Counted from the stretch's first letter, positions 33,464-47,953 are shown. The stretch: DNA of 64,000 bases from Osmia lignaria lignaria (GCF_051020975.1 NW_027478160.1:1820001-1884000), one strand, 5' to 3'. Made by a program: numbers and translations. The notes: generated by a model from the sequence alone, not told the origin.

Positions 33464-36039
33464 TCAGATGCGTAGTTCTCGAGATATATCAAGATATTTA
33501 AAAGTTCCGAAGCCGCACCAACATAATAGAGATACAGAAACACCGTGGCCCCTTTCTTTGAGATAACTCTGCACTATTGCGAGCTGTAAATGCCACTTCC
33601 AGCTTAGCTGTGCAGAAGAAGAACAACAAGAAGAAGAAATATCTCGAAATATGTCCGTCAGGCCCCTTCCCTTGAGATATATCTGCAAATATCTCGGAAA
33701 CGAAGCGAGCTATGGCAAAATGTTGAGAGACCTTTTTTGTAGAGAATTAAGTTTCCTACTTTTTATGTTCGATGATATTTTTTGATCAGATGCGTAGTTC
33801 TCGAGATATATCAAGATATTTAAAAGTTCCGAAGCTGCACCAACATAATAGAGGTACAGAAACACCGTGGCCTCTTTCTTTGAGATAACTCTGCACTATT
33901 GCGAGCTGCAAATGCCGCTTCGAGCTTAGCTGTGCAGAAGAAGAACAACAAGAAGAAGAAATATCTCTAAATATGTCCGTCAGTCCCCTTCCCTTGAGAT
34001 GAATCTGCAAATATCTCGGAAACGAAGCGAGCTATGGCAAGATGTTAAGAGACCTTTTTTGTAGAGAATAATGTTTCCTACAATTTACGTTCTATGATAT
34101 TTTTTGATCAGAAGCGTAGTTTTCGAGATATATCGAGATATTTAAAAGTTCCGAAGCCGCACCAACATAATAGAGATACAGAAACACCGTGGCCCCTTTC
34201 TTTGAGATAACTCTGCACTATTGCGACCTGCAAATGCCACTTCCAGCTCAGCTGTGCAGAAGAAGAACAACAAGAAGAAGAAATATCTCGAAATATGTCC
34301 GTCAGGCCCCTTCCCTTGAGATAAATCTGCAAATATCTTGGAAACGAAGCGAGCTATGGCAAAATGTTAAGAGACCTTTTTTGTAGAGAATTAAGTTTCC
34401 TACTTTTTATGTTCTATGATATTTTTTGATCAGATGCGTAGTTCTCGAGATATATCAAGATATTTAAAAGTTCCGAAACCGCACCAACATAATAGAGATA
34501 CAGAAACACCGTGGCCCCTTTCTTTGAGATAACTCTGCACTATTGCGAGCTGGAAATGCCACTTCCAGTTTAGCTGTGCAGAAGAAGATCAACAAGAAGA
34601 AGAAATATCTCGAAATATGTCCGTCAGGCCCCTTCCCTTGAGATAAATCTGCAAATATCTCGGAAACAAAGCGAGCTATGGCAAAATGTTAAGAGACCTT
34701 TTTTGTAGAGAATTAAGTTTCCTACTTTTTATGTTCTATGATATTTTTTTATCAGATGCGTAGTTCTCGAGATATATCAAGATATTTAAAAGTTCCGAAG
34801 CCGCACCAACATAATAGAGATACAGAAACACCGTGGCCCCTTTCTTTGAGATAACTCTGCACTATTGCGAGCTGTAAATGCCACTTCCAGCTCAGCTGTG
34901 CAGAAGAAGAACAACAAGAAGAAGAAATATCTCGAAATATGTCCGTCAGGCCCCTTCCCTTGAGATAAATCTGCAAATATCTCGGAAACGAAGCGAGCTA
35001 TGGCAAAATGTTAAGAGACCTTTTTTGTAGAGAATTAAGTTTCCTACTTTTTATGTTCTATGATATTTTTTGATCAGATGCGTAGTTCTCGAGATATATC
35101 AAGATATTTAAAAGTTCCGAAACCGCACCAACATAATAGAGATACAGAAACACCGTGGCCCCTTTCTTTGAGATAACTCTGCACTATTGCGAGCCGCAAA
35201 TGCCACTTCCAGCTTAGCTGTGCAGAAGAAGAACAACAAGAAGAAGAAATATCTCGAAATATGTCCGTTAGGCCCCTTCCCTTGAGATAAATCTGCAAAT
35301 ATCTCGGAAACAAAGCGAGCTATGGCAAAATGTTAACAGACCTTTTTTGTAGAGAATTAAGTTTCCTACTTTTTATGTTCTATGATATTTTTTGATCAGA
35401 AGCGTAGTTTTCGAGATATATCGAGATATTTAAAAGTTCCGAAGCCGCACCAACATAATAGAGATACAGAAACACCGTGGCCCCTTTCTTTGAGATAACT
35501 CTGCACTATTGCGAGCTGGAAATGCCACTTCCAGTTTAGCTGTGCAGAAGAAGAACAACAAGAAGAAGAAATATCTCGAAATATGTCCGTTAGGCCCCTT
35601 CCCTTGAGATAAATCTGCAAATATCTCGGAAACAAAGCGAGCTATGGCAAAATGTTAACAGACCTTTTTTGTAGAGAATTAAGTTTCCTACTTTTTATGT
35701 TCTATGATATTTTTTGATCAGAAGCGTAGTTTTCGAGATATATCGAGATATTTAAAAGTTCCGAAGCCGCACCAACATAATAGAGATACAGAAACACCGT
35801 GGCCCCTTTCTTTGAGATAACTCTGCACTATTGCGAGCTGTAAATGCCACTTCCAGCTTAGCTGTGCAGAAGAAGAACAACAAGAAGAAGAAATATCTCG
35901 AAATATGTCCGTCAGGCCCCTTCCCTTGAGATATATCTGCAAATATCTCGGAAACGAAGCGAGCTCTGGCAAAATGTTAAGAGACCTTTTTTGTAGAGAA
36001 TTATATTTCCTACAATTTATGTTCTATGATATTTTTTGA
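33464..36039. repeat. partial copy of the 8-unit block plus extra N and T units
   Basis: 33464 T, 33786 H, 34108 V, 34430 N, 34752 (GCTGTAAATG with CAGCTCAGCTG) and 35074 correspond to 36684-38615 at an offset of 3220 bp (ten units). 34108 has the rare ATATCTTGG tag of V units at 37328, 39904 and 51496. 34752 matches Y units except that it lacks TCAATATAATTA, so it may be the pre-Y form. 34430 has GAAGATCAACAAG. 35396 N and 35718 T (GAGCTCTGGC) follow. Confidence 0.8.
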
Positions 36040-39000
36040 TCAGAAGCGTAGTTTTCGAGATATATCGAGATATTTAAAAGTTCCGAAGCCGCACCAACAT
36101 AATAGAGATACAGAAACACCGTGGCCCCTTTCTTTGAGATAACTCTGCACTAGTGAGAGCCGCAAATGCCACTTCCAGCTTAGCTGTGCAGAAGAAGAAC
36201 AACAAGAAGAAGAAATATCTCGAAATATGTCCGTCAGGCCCCTTCCCTTGAGATAAATCTGCAAATATCTCGGAAACGAAGCGAGCTATGGCAAAATGTT
36301 AAGAGACCTTTTTTGTAGAGAATTAAGTTTCCTACTTTTTATGTTCTATGATATTTTTTGATCAGAAGCGTAGTTTTCGAGATATATCGAGATATTTAAA
36401 AGTTCCGAAGCCGCACCAACATAATAGAGATACAGAAACACCGTGGCCCCTTTCTTTGAGATAACTCTGCACTATTGCGAGCTGCAAATGCCACTTCCAG
36501 CTTAGCTGTGCAGAGGAAGAACAACAAGAAGAAGAAGTATCTCGAAATATGTCCGTCAGGCCCGTTCCTTTGAGCTGAATCTGCAAATATCTCGGAAACG
36601 AAGCGAGCTATGGCAAAATGTTAAGAGACCTTTTTTGTAGAGAATTAAGTTTCCTACTTTTTATGTTCTATGATATTTTTTGATCAGATGCGTAGTTCTC
36701 GAGATATATCAAGATATTTAAAAGTTCCGAAGCCGCACCAACATAATAGAGATACAGAAACACCGTGGCCCCTTTCTTTGAGATAACTCTGCACTATTGC
36801 GAGCTGTAAATGCCACTTCCAGCTTAGCTGTGCAGAAGAAGAACAAGAAGAAGAAGAAATATCTCGAAATATGTCCGTCAGGCCCCTTCCCTTGAGATAT
36901 ATCTGCAAATATCTCGGAAACGAAGCGAGCTATGGCAAAATATTGAGAGACCTTTTTTGTAGAGAATTAAGTTTCCTACTTTTTATGTTCGATGATATTT
37001 TTTGATCAGATGCGTAGTTCTCGAGATATATCAAGATATTTAAAAGTTCCGAAGCTGCACCAACATAATAGAGGTACAGAAACACCGTGGCCTCTTTTTT
37101 TGAGATAACTCTGCACTATTGCGAGCTGCAAATGCCGCTTCGAGCTTAGCTGTGCAGAAGAAGAACAACAAGAAGAAGAAATATCTCTAAATATGTCCGT
37201 CAGTCCCCTTCCCTTGAGATGAATCTGCAAATATCTCGGAAACGAAGCGAGCTATGGCAAGATGTTAAGAGACCTTTTTTGTAGAGAATAATGTTTCCTA
37301 CAATTTACGTTCTATGATATTTTTTGATCAGAAGCGTAGTTTTCGAGATATATCGAGATATTTAAAAGTTCCGAAGCCGCACCAACATAATAGAGATACA
37401 GAAACACCGTGGCCCCTTTCTTTGAGATAACTCTGCACTATTGCGACCTGCAAATGCCACTTCCAGCTCAGCTGTGCAGAAGAAGAACAACAAGAAGAAG
37501 AAATATCTCGAAATATGTCCGTCAGGCCCCTTCCCTTGAGATAAATCTGCAAATATCTTGGAAACGAAGCGAGCTATGGCAAAATGTTAAGAGACCTTTT
37601 TTGTAGAGAATTAAGTTTCCTACTTTTTATGTTCTATGATATTTTTTGATCAGATGCGTAGTTCTCGAGATATATCAAGATATTTAAAAGTTCCGAAACC
37701 GCACCAACATAATAGAGATACAGAAACACCGTGGCCCCTTTCTTTGAGATAACTCTGCACTATTGCGAGCTGGAAATGCCACTTCCAGTTTAGCTGTGCA
37801 GAAGAAGAACAACAAGAAGAAGAAATATCTCGAAATATGTCCGTCAGGCCCCTTCCCTTGAGATAAATCTGCAAATATCTCGGAAACAAAGCGAGCTATG
37901 GCAAAATGTTAAGAGACCTTTTTTGTAGAGAATTAAGTTTCCTACTTTTTATGTTCTATGATATTTTTTGATCAGATGCGTAGTTCTCGAGATATATCAA
38001 TATAATTAAAAGTTCCGAAGCCGCACCAACATAATAGAGATACAGAAACACCGTGGCCCCTTTCTTTGAGATAACTCTGCACTATTGCGAGCTGTAAATG
38101 CCACTTCCAGCTCAGCTGTGCAGAAGAAGAACAACAAGAAGAAGAAATATCTCGAAATATGTCCGTCAGGCCCCTTCCCTTGAGATAAATCTGCAAATAT
38201 CTCGGAAACGAAGCGAGCTATGGCAAAATGTTAAGAGACCTTTTTTGTAGAGAATTAAGTTTCCTACTTTTTATGTTCTATGATATTTTTTGATCAGATG
38301 CGTAGTTCTCGAGATATATCAAGATATTTAAAAGTTCCGAAACCGCACCAACATAACAGAGATACAGAAACACCGTGGCCCCTTTCTTTGAGATAACTCT
38401 GCACTATTGCGAGCTGGAAATGCCACTTCCAGTTTAGCTGTGCAGAAGAAGAACAACAAGAAGAAGAAATATCTCGAAATATGTCCGTTAGGCCCCTTCC
38501 CTTGCGATAAATCTGCAAATATCTCGGAAACAAAGCGAGCTATGGCAAAATGTTAAGAGACCTTTTTTGTAGAGAATTATATTTCCTACAATTTATGTTC
38601 TATGATATTTTTTGATCAGAAGCGTAGTTTTCGAGATATATCGAGATATTTAAAAGTTCCGAAGCCGCACCAACATAATAGAGATACAGAAACACCGTGG
38701 CCCCTTTCTTTGAGATAACTCTGCACTAGTGAGAGCCGCAAATGCCACTTCCAGCTTAGCTGTGCAGAAGAAGAACAACAAGAAGAAGAAATATCTCGAA
38801 ATATGTCCGTCAGGCCCCTTCCCTTGAGATAAATCTGCAAATATCTCGGAAACGAAGCGAGCTATGGCAAAATGTTAAGAGACCTTTTTTGTAGAGAATT
38901 AAGTTTCCTACTTTTTATGTTCTATGATATTTTTTGATCAGAAGCGTAGTTTTCGAGATATATCGAGATATTTAAAAGTTCCGAAGCCGCACCAACATAA

Positions 39001-42000
39001 TAGAGATACAGAAACACCGTGGCCCCTTTCTTTGAGATAACTCTGCACTATTGCGAGCTGCAAATGCCACTTCCAGCTTAGCTGTGCAGAGGAAGAACAA
39101 CAAGAAGAAGAAGTATCTCGAAATATGTCCGTCAGGCCCGTTCCTTTGAGCTGAATCTGCAAATATCTCGGAAACGAAGCGAGCTATGGCAAAATGTTAA
39201 GAGACCTTTTTTGTAGAGAATTAAGTTTCCTACTTTTTATGTTCTATGATATTTTTTGATCAGATGCGTAGTTCTCGAGATATATCAAGATATTTAAAAG
39301 TTCCGAAGCCGCACCAACATAATAGAGATACAGAAACACCGTGGCCCCTTTCTTTGAGATAACTCTGCACTATTGCGAGCTGTAAATGCCACTTCCAGCT
39401 TAGCTGTGCAGAAGAAGAACAACAAGAAGAAGAAATATCTCGAAATATGTCCGTCAGGCCCCTTCCCTTGAGATATATCTGCAAATATCTCGGAAACGAA
39501 GCGAGCTATGGCAAAATGTTGAGAGACCTTTTTTGTAGAGAATTAAGTTTCCTACTTTTTATGTTCGATGATATTTTTTGATCAGATGCGTAGTTCTCGA
39601 GATATATCAAGATATTTAAAAGTTCCGAAGCTGCACCAACATAATAGAGGTACAGAAACACCGTGGCCTCTTTCTTTGAGATAACTCTGCACTATTGCGA
39701 GCTGCAAATGCCGCTTCGAGCTTAGCTGTGCAGAAGAAGAACAACAAGAAGAAGAAATATCTCTAAATATGTCCGTCAGTCCCCTTCCCTTGAGATGAAT
39801 CTGCAAATATCTCGGAAACGAAGCGAGCTATGGCAAGATGTTAAGAGACCTTTTTTGTAGAGAATAATGTTTCCTACAATTTACGTTCTATGATATTTTT
39901 TGATCAGAAGCGTAGTTTTCGAGATATATCGAGATATTTAAAAGTTCCGAAGCCGCACCAACATAATAGAGATACAGAAACACCGTGGCCCCTTTCTTTG
40001 AGATAACTCTGCACTATTGCGACCTGCAAATGCCACTTCCAGCTCAGCTGTGCAGAAGAAGAACAACAAGAAGAAGAAATATCTCGAAATATGTCCGTCA
40101 GGCCCCTTCCCTTGAGATAAATCTGCAAATATCTTGGAAACGAAGCGAGCTATGGCAAAATGTTAAGAGACCTTTTTTGTAGAGAATTAAGTTTCCTACT
40201 TTTTATGTTCTATGATATTTTTTGATCAGATGCGTAGTTCTCGAGATATATCAAGATATTTAAAAGTTCCGAAACCGCACCAACATAATAGAGATACAGA
40301 AACACCGTGGCCCCTTTCTTTGAGATAACTCTGCACTATTGCGAGCTGGAAATGCCACTTCCAGTTTAGCTGTGCAGAAGAAGAACAACAAGAAGAAGAA
40401 ATATCTCGAAATATGTCCGTCAGGCCCCTTCCCTTGAGATAAATCTGCAAATATCTCGGAAACAAAGCGAGCTATGGCAAAATGTTAAGAGACCTTTTTT
40501 GTAGAGAATTAAGTTTCCTACTTTTTATGTTCTATGATATTTTTTGATCAGATGCGTAGTTCTCGAGATATATCAATATAATTAAAAGTTCCGAAGCCGC
40601 ACCAACATAATAGAGATACAGAAACACCGTGGCCCCTTTCTTTGAGATAACTCTGCACTATTGCGAGCTGTAAATGCCACTTCCAGCTCAGCTGTGCAGA
40701 AGAAGAACAACAAGAAGAAGAAATATCTCGAAATATGTCCGTCAGGCCCCTTCCCTTGAGATAAATCTGCAAATATCTCGGAAACGAAGCGAGCTATGGC
40801 AAAATGTTAAGAGACCTTTTTTGTAGAGAATTAAGTTTCCTACTTTTTATGTTCTATGATATTTTTTGATCAGATGCGTAGTTCTCGAGATATATCAAGA
40901 TATTTAAAAGTTCCGAAACCGCACCAACATAACAGAGATACAGAAACACCGTGGCCCCTTTCTTTGAGATAACTCTGCACTATTGCGAGCTGGAAATGCC
41001 ACTTCCAGTTTAGCTGTGCAGAAGAAGAACAACAAGAAGAAGAAATATCTCGAAATATGTCCGTTAGGCCCCTTCCCTTGCGATAAATCTGCAAATATCT
41101 CGGAAACAAAGCGAGCTATGGCAAAATGTTAAGAGACCTTTTTTGTAGAGAATTATATTTCCTACAATTTATGTTCTATGATATTTTTTGATCAGAAGCG
41201 TAGTTTTCGAGATATATCGAGATATTTAAAAGTTCCGAAGCCGCACCAACATAATAGAGATACAGAAACACCGTGGCCCCTTTCTTTGAGATAACTCTGC
41301 ACTAGTGAGAGCCGCAAATGCCACTTCCAGCTTAGCTGTGCAGAAGAAGAACAACAAGAAGAAGAAATATCTCGAAATATGTCCGTCAGGCCCCTTCCCT
41401 TGAGATAAATCTGCAAATATCTCGGAAACGAAGCGAGCTATGGCAAAATGTTAAGAGACCTTTTTTGTAGAGAATTAAGTTTCCTACTTTTTATGTTCTA
41501 TGATATTTTTTGATCAGAAGCGTAGTTTTCGAGATATATCGAGATATTTAAAAGTTCCGAAGCCGCACCAACATAATAGAGATACAGAAACACCGTGGCC
41601 CCTTTCTTTGAGATAACTCTGCACTATTGCGAGCTGCAAATGCCACTTCCAGCTTAGCTGTGCAGAGGAAGAACAACAAGAAGAAGAAGTATCTCGAAAT
41701 ATGTCCGTCAGGCCCGTTCCTTTGAGCTGAATCTGCAAATATCTCGGAAACGAAGCGAGCTATGGCAAAATGTTAAGAGACCTTTTTTGTAGAGAATTAA
41801 GTTTCCTACTTTTTATGTTCTATGATATTTTTTGATCAGATGCGTAGTTCTCGAGATATATCAAGATATTTAAAAGTTCCGAAGCCGCACCAACATAATA
41901 GAGATACAGAAACACCGTGGCCCCTTTCTTTGAGATAACTCTGCACTATTGCGAGCTGTAAATGCCACTTCCAGCTTAGCTGTGCAGAAGAAGAACAACA

Positions 42001-42479
42001 AGAAGAAGAAATATCTCGAAATATGTCCGTCAGGCCCCTTCCCTTGAGATATATCTGCAAATATCTCGGAAACGAAGCGAGCTATGGCAAAATGTTGAGA
42101 GACCTTTTTTGTAGAGAATTAAGTTTCCTACTTTTTATGTTCGATGATATTTTTTGATCAGATGCGTAGTTCTCGAGATATATCAAGATATTTAAAAGTT
42201 CCGAAGCTGCACCAACATAATAGAGGTACAGAAACACCGTGGCCTCTTTCTTTGAGATAACTCTGCACTATTGCGAGCTGCAAATGCCGCTTCGAGCTTA
42301 GCTGTGCAGAAGAAGAACAACAAGAAGAAGAAATATCTCTAAATATGTCCGTCAGTCCCCTTCCCTTGAGATGAATCTGCAAATATCTCGGAAACGAAGC
42401 GAGCTATGGCAAGATGTTAAGAGACCTTTTTTGTAGAGAATAATGTTTCCTACAATTTACGTTCTATGATATTTTTTGA
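36040..42479. repeat. 8-unit higher-order repeat S-G-T-H-V-N-Y-N, 2.5 copies, period 2576 bp
   Basis: Copy 1 starts at 36040, copy 2 at 38616 and a half copy (S-G-T-H) at 41192. The rare Y tag TCAATATAATTA lies at 37997 and 40573, exactly 2576 bp apart. V units in both copies carry ATATCTTGG, and the last N unit carries ATAACAGAG and TTGCGATAAATC. Copy 1 has variants missing in copy 2: GAACAAGAAG in its T unit, AAAATATTGAG, and CCTCTTTTTTTGAG in its H unit. Confidence 0.9.
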
Positions 42480-44411
42480 TCAGAAGCGTAGTTTTCGAGA
42501 TATATCGAGATATTTAAAAGTTCCGAAGCCGCACCAACATAATAGAGATACAGAAACACCGTGGCCCCTTTCTTTGAGATAACTCTGCACTATTGCGAGC
42601 TGGAAATGCCACTTCCAGTTTAGCTGTGCAGAAGAAGAACAACAAGAAGAAGAAATATCTCGAAATATGTCCGTTAGGCCCCTTCCCTTGAGATAAATCT
42701 GCAAATATCTCGGAAACAAAGCGAGCTATGGCAAAATGTTAACAGACCTTTTTTGTAGAGAATTAAGTTTCCTACTTTTTATGTTCTATGATATTTTTTG
42801 ATCAGAAGCGTAGTTTTCGAGATATATCGAGATATTTAAAAGTTCCGAAGCCGCACCAACATAATAGAGATACAGAAACACCGTGGCCCCTTTCTTTGAG
42901 ATAACTCTGCACTAGTGCGAGCCGCAAATGCCACTTCCAGCTTAGCTGTGCAGAACAAGAACAACAAGAAGAAGAAATATCACGAAATATGTCCGTCAGG
43001 CCACTTCCCTTGAGATAAATCTGCAAATATCTCGGAAACGAAGCGAGCTATGGCAAAATGTTGAGAGACCTTTTTTGTAGAGAATTAAGTTTCCTACTTT
43101 TTATGTTCGATGATATTTTTTGATCAGATGCGTAGTTCTCGAGATATATCAAGATATTTAAAAGTTCCGAAGCTGCACCAACATAATAGAGGTACAGAAA
43201 CACCGTGGCCTCTTTCTTTGAGATAACTCTGCACTATTGCGAGCTGCAAATGCCGCTTCGAGCTTAGCTGTGCAGAAGAAGAACAACAAGAAGAAGAAAT
43301 ATCTCTAAATATGTCCGTCAGACCCCTTCCCTTGAGATGAATCTGCAAATATCTCGGAAACGAAGCGAGCTATGGCAAGATGTTAAGAGACCTTTTTTGT
43401 AGAGAATAATGTTTCCTACAATTTACGTTCTATGATATTTTTTGATCAGAAGCGTAGTTTTCGAGATATATCGAGATATTTAAAAGTTCCGAAGCCGCAC
43501 CAACATAATAGAGATACAGAAACACCGTGGCCCCTTTCTTTGAGATAACTCTGCACTATTGCGAGCTGGAAATGCCACTTCCAGTTTAGCTGTGCAGAAG
43601 AAGAACAACAAGAAGAAGAAATATCTCGAAATATGTCCGTTAGGCCCCTTCCCTTGAGATAAATCTGCAAATATCTCGGAAACAAAGCGAGCTATGGCAA
43701 AATGTTAACAGACCTTTTTTGTAGAGAATTAAGTTTCCTACTTTTTATGTTCTATGATATTTTTTGATCAGAAGCGTAGTTTTCGAGATATATCGAGATA
43801 TTTAAAAGTTCCGAAGCCGCACCAACATAATAGAGATACAGAAACACCGTGGCCCCTTTCTTTGAGATAACTCTGCACTAGTGCGAGCCGCAAATGCCAC
43901 TTCCAGCTTAGCTGTGCAGAACAAGAACAACAAGAAGAAGAAATATCACGAAATATGTCCGTCAGGCCACTTCCCTTGAGATAAATCTGCAAATATCTCG
44001 GAAACGAAGCGAGCTATGGCAAAATGTTGAGAGACCTTTTTTGTAGAGAATTAAGTTTCCTACTTTTTATGTTCGATGATATTTTTTGATCAGATGCGTA
44101 GTTCTCGAGATATATCAAGATATTTAAAAGTTCCGAAGCTGCACCAACATAATAGAGGTACAGAAACACCGTGGCCTCTTTCTTTGAGATAACTCTGCAC
44201 TATTGCGAGCTGCAAATGCCGCTTCGAGCTTAGCTGTGCAGAAGAAGAACAACAAGAAGAAGAAATATCTCTAAATATGTCCGTCAGACCCCTTCCCTTG
44301 AGATGAATCTGCAAATATCTCGGAAACGAAGCGAGCTATGGCAAGATGTTAAGAGACCTTTTTTGTAGAGAATAATGTTTCCTACAATTTACGTTCTATG
44401 ATGTTTTTTGA
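42158..44411. repeat. H-N-L three-unit repeat, distant copy of 31532-33463
   Basis: 42158 H, 42480 N, 42802 L (K-type tract, TATCACGAAATATG), 43124 H, 43446 N, 43768 L, 44090 H. The internal period is 966 bp. The first H unit (42158) is shared with the end of the 8-unit half copy and has CAGTCCCC, whereas later H units have CAGACCCC like 31854 and 32820. That places the switch between blocks at about 42.4-43.3 kb. Confidence 0.85.
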
Positions 44412-45377
44412 TCAGAAGCGTAGTTTTCGAGATATATCGAGATATTTAAAAGTTCCGAAGCCGCACCAACATAATAGAGATACAGAAACACCGTGGCCCC
44501 TTTCTTTGAGATAACTCTGCACTATTGCGACCTGCAAATGCCACTTCCAGCTTAGCTGTGCAGAAGAAGAACAACAAGAAGAAGAAATATCTCGAAATAT
44601 GTCCGTCAGGCCCCTTCCCTTGAGATAAATCTGCAAATATCTCGGAAACGAAGCAAGCTATGGCAAAATGTTAAGAGACCTTTTTTGTAGAGAATTAAGT
44701 TTCCTACTTTTTATGTTCTATGATATTTTTTGATCAGATGCGTAGTTCTCGAGATATATCAAGATATTTAAAAGTTCCGAAGCCGCACCAACATAATAGA
44801 GATACAGAAACACCGTGGCCCCTTTCTTTGAGATAACTCTGCACTATTGCGAGCTGGAAATGCCACTTCCAGTTTAGCTGTGCAGAAGAAGAACAACAAG
44901 AAGAAGAAATATCTCGAAATATGTCCGTTAGGCCCCTTCCCTTGCGATAAATCTGCAAATATCTCGGAAACAAAGCGAGCTATGGCAAAATGTTAAGAGA
45001 CCTTTTTTGTAGAGAATTATATTTCCTACAATTTATGTTCTATGATATTTTTTGATCAGATGCGTAGTTCTCGAGATATATCAAGATATTTAAAAGTTCC
45101 GAAGCTGCACCAACATAATAGAGGTACAGAAACACCGTGGCCTCTTTCTTTGAGATAACTCTGCACTATTGCGAGCTGCAAATGCCGCTTCGAGCTTAGC
45201 TGTGCAGAAGAAGAACAACAAGAAGAAGAAATATCTCTAAATATGTCCGTCAGTCCCCTTCCCTTGAGATGAATCTGCAAATATCTCGGAAACGAAGCGA
45301 GCTATGGCAAGATGTTAAGAGACCTTTTTTGTAGAGAATAATGTTTCCTACAATTTACGTTCTATGATATTTTTTGA
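44412..45377. repeat. V-N-H linking units
   Basis: 44412 V with a private GAAGCAAGC and a preceding ATGATGTTTTTTG; 44734 N with TTGCGATAAATC as in the last unit of the 8-unit block but without ATAACAGAG; 45056 H with CAGTCCCC. These connect the 3-unit and 7-unit blocks. Confidence 0.78.
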
Positions 45378-47953
45378 TCAGAAGCGTAGTTTTCGAGATA
45401 TATCGAGATATTTAAAAGTTCCGAAGCCGCACCAACATAATAGAGATACAGAAACACCGTGGCCCCTTTCTTTGAGATAACTCTGCACTAGTGCGAGCCG
45501 CAAATGCCACTTCCAGCTTAGCTGTGCAGAAGAAGAAGAACAAGAAGAAGAAATATCTCGAAATATGTCCGTCAGGCCCCTTCCCTTGAGATAAATCTGC
45601 AAATATCTCGGAAACGAAGCGAGCTATGGCAAAATGTTGAGAGACCTTTTTTGTAGAGAATTATGTTTCCTACAATTTATGTTCTATGATATTTTTTGAT
45701 CAGAAGCGTAGTTTTCGAGATATATCGAGATATTTAAAAGTTCCGAAGCCGCACCAACATAATAGAGATACAGAAACACCGTGGCCCCTTTCTTTGAGAT
45801 AACTCTGCACTATTGCGAGCTGTAAATGCCACTTCCAGCTTAGCTGTGCAGAAGAAGAACAACAAGAAGAAGAAATATCTCGAAATATGTCCGTCAGGCC
45901 CCTTCCCTTGAGATATATCTGCAAATATCTCGGAAACGAAGCGAGCTCTGGCAAAATGTTAAGAGACCTTTTTTGTAGAGAATTATATTTCCTACAATTT
46001 ATGTTCTATGATATTTTTTGATCAGAAGCGTAGTTTTCGAGATATATCGAGATATTTAAAAGTTCCGAAGCCGCACCAACATAATAGAGATACAGAAACA
46101 CCGTGGCCCCTTTCTTTGAGATAACTCTGCACTAGTGAGAGCCGCAAATGCCACTTCCAGCTTAGCTGTGCAGAAGAAGAACAACAAGAAGAAGAAATAT
46201 CTCGAAATATGTCCGTCAGGCCCCTTCCCTTGAGATAAATCTGCAAATATCTCGGAAACGAAGCGAGCTATGGCAAAATGTTAAGAGACCTTTTTTGTAG
46301 AGAATTAAGTTTCCTACTTTTTATGTTCTATGATATTTTTTGATCAGAAGCGTAGTTTTCGAGATATATCGAGATATTTAAAAGTTCCGAAGCCGCACCA
46401 ACATAATAGAGATACAGAAACACCGTGGCCCCTTTCTTTGAGATAACTCTGCACTATTGCGAGCTGCAAATGCCACTTCCAGCTTAGCTGTGCAGAGGAA
46501 GAACAACAAGAAGAAGAAGTATCTCGAAATATGTCCGTCAGGCCCGTTCCTTTGAGCTGAATCTGCAAATATCTCGGAAACGAAGCGAGCTATGGCAAAA
46601 TGTTAAGAGACCTTTTTTGTAGAGAATTAAGTTTCCTACTTTTTATGGTCTATGATATTTTTTGATCAGATGCGTAGTTCTCGAGATATATCAAGATATT
46701 TAAAAGTTCCGAAGCCGCACCAACATAATAGAGATACAGAAACACCGTGGCCCCTTTCTTTGAGATAACTCTGCACTAGTGCGAGCCGCAAATGCCACTT
46801 CCAGCTTAGCTGTGCAGAAGAAGAACAACAAGAAGAAGAAATATCTCGAAATATGTCCGTCAGGCCCCTTCCCTTGAGATAAATCTGCAAATATCTCGGA
46901 AACGAAGCGAGCTATGGCAAAATGTTAAGAGACCTTTTTTGTAGAGAATTATGTTTCCTACAATTTATGTTCTATGATATTTTTTGATCAGAAGCGTAGT
47001 TTTCGAGATATATCGAGATATTTAAAAGTTCCGAAGCCGCACCAACATAATAGAGATACAGAAACACCGTGGCCCCTTTCTTTGAGATAACTCTGCACTA
47101 TTGCGACCTGCAAATGCCACTTCCAGCTCAGCTGTGCAGAAGAAGAACAACAAGAAGAAGAAATATCTCGAAATATGTCCGTCAGGCCCCTTCCCTTGAG
47201 ATAAATCTGCAAATATCTCGGAAACGAAGCGAGCTATGGCAAAATGTTAAGAGACCTTTTTTGTAGAGAATTAAGTTTCCTACTTTTTATGTTCTATGAT
47301 ATTTTTTGATCAGATGCGTAGTTCTCGAGATATATCAAGATATTTAAAAGTTCCGAAGCCGCACCAACATAATAGAGATACAGAAACACCGTGGCCCCTT
47401 TCTTTGAGATAACTCTGCACTATTGCGAGCTGGAAATGCCACTTCCAGTTTAGCTGTGCAGAAGAAGAACAACAAGAAGAAGAAATATCTCGAAATATGT
47501 CCGTTAGGCCCCTTCCCTTCAGATAAATCTGCAAATATCTCGGAAACGAAGCGAGCTATGGCAAAATGTTAAGAGACCTTTTTTGTAGAGAATTAAGTTT
47601 CCTACTTTTCAGGTTCTATGATATTTTTTGATCAGATGCGTAGTTCTCGGGATATATCAAGATATTTAAAAGTTCCGAAGCCGCACCAACATAATAGAGA
47701 TACAGAAACACCGTGGCCCCTTTCTTTGAGATAACTCTGCACTAGTGCGAGCCGCAAATGCCACTTCCAGCTTAGCTGTGCAGAAGAAGAAGAACAAGAA
47801 GAAGAAATATCTCGAAATATGTCCGTCAGGCCCCTTCCCTTGAGATAAATCTGCAAATATCTCGGAAACGAAGCGAGCTATGGCAAAATGTTAAGAGACC
47901 TTTTTTGTAGAGAATTATGTTTCCTACAATTTATGTTCTATGATATTTTTTGA
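45378..47953. repeat. 7-unit higher-order repeat L-T-S-G-L-V-N, copy 1
   Basis: Order: 45378 L (four GAA before CAA), 45700 T (GAGCTCTGGC), 46022 S, 46344 G (tail ATGGTC), 46666 L, 46988 V, 47310 N (CCCTTCAGATAAATC, tail TTTTCAGGTTC), then L again at 47632. The period is 2254 bp. The same order and tags recur at 52784-55359, an offset of 7406 bp (23 units). Confidence 0.88.

Noticed and set aside
34189..34386. A 65-codon open frame on the plus strand in V-type units (also 37409, 39985, 47069 and others)
   Set aside because: It exists only where the V-type change CAGCTCAGC removes an in-frame stop of the common CAGCTTAGC. It crosses the mirror tract and arm 2 and shows no coding features.
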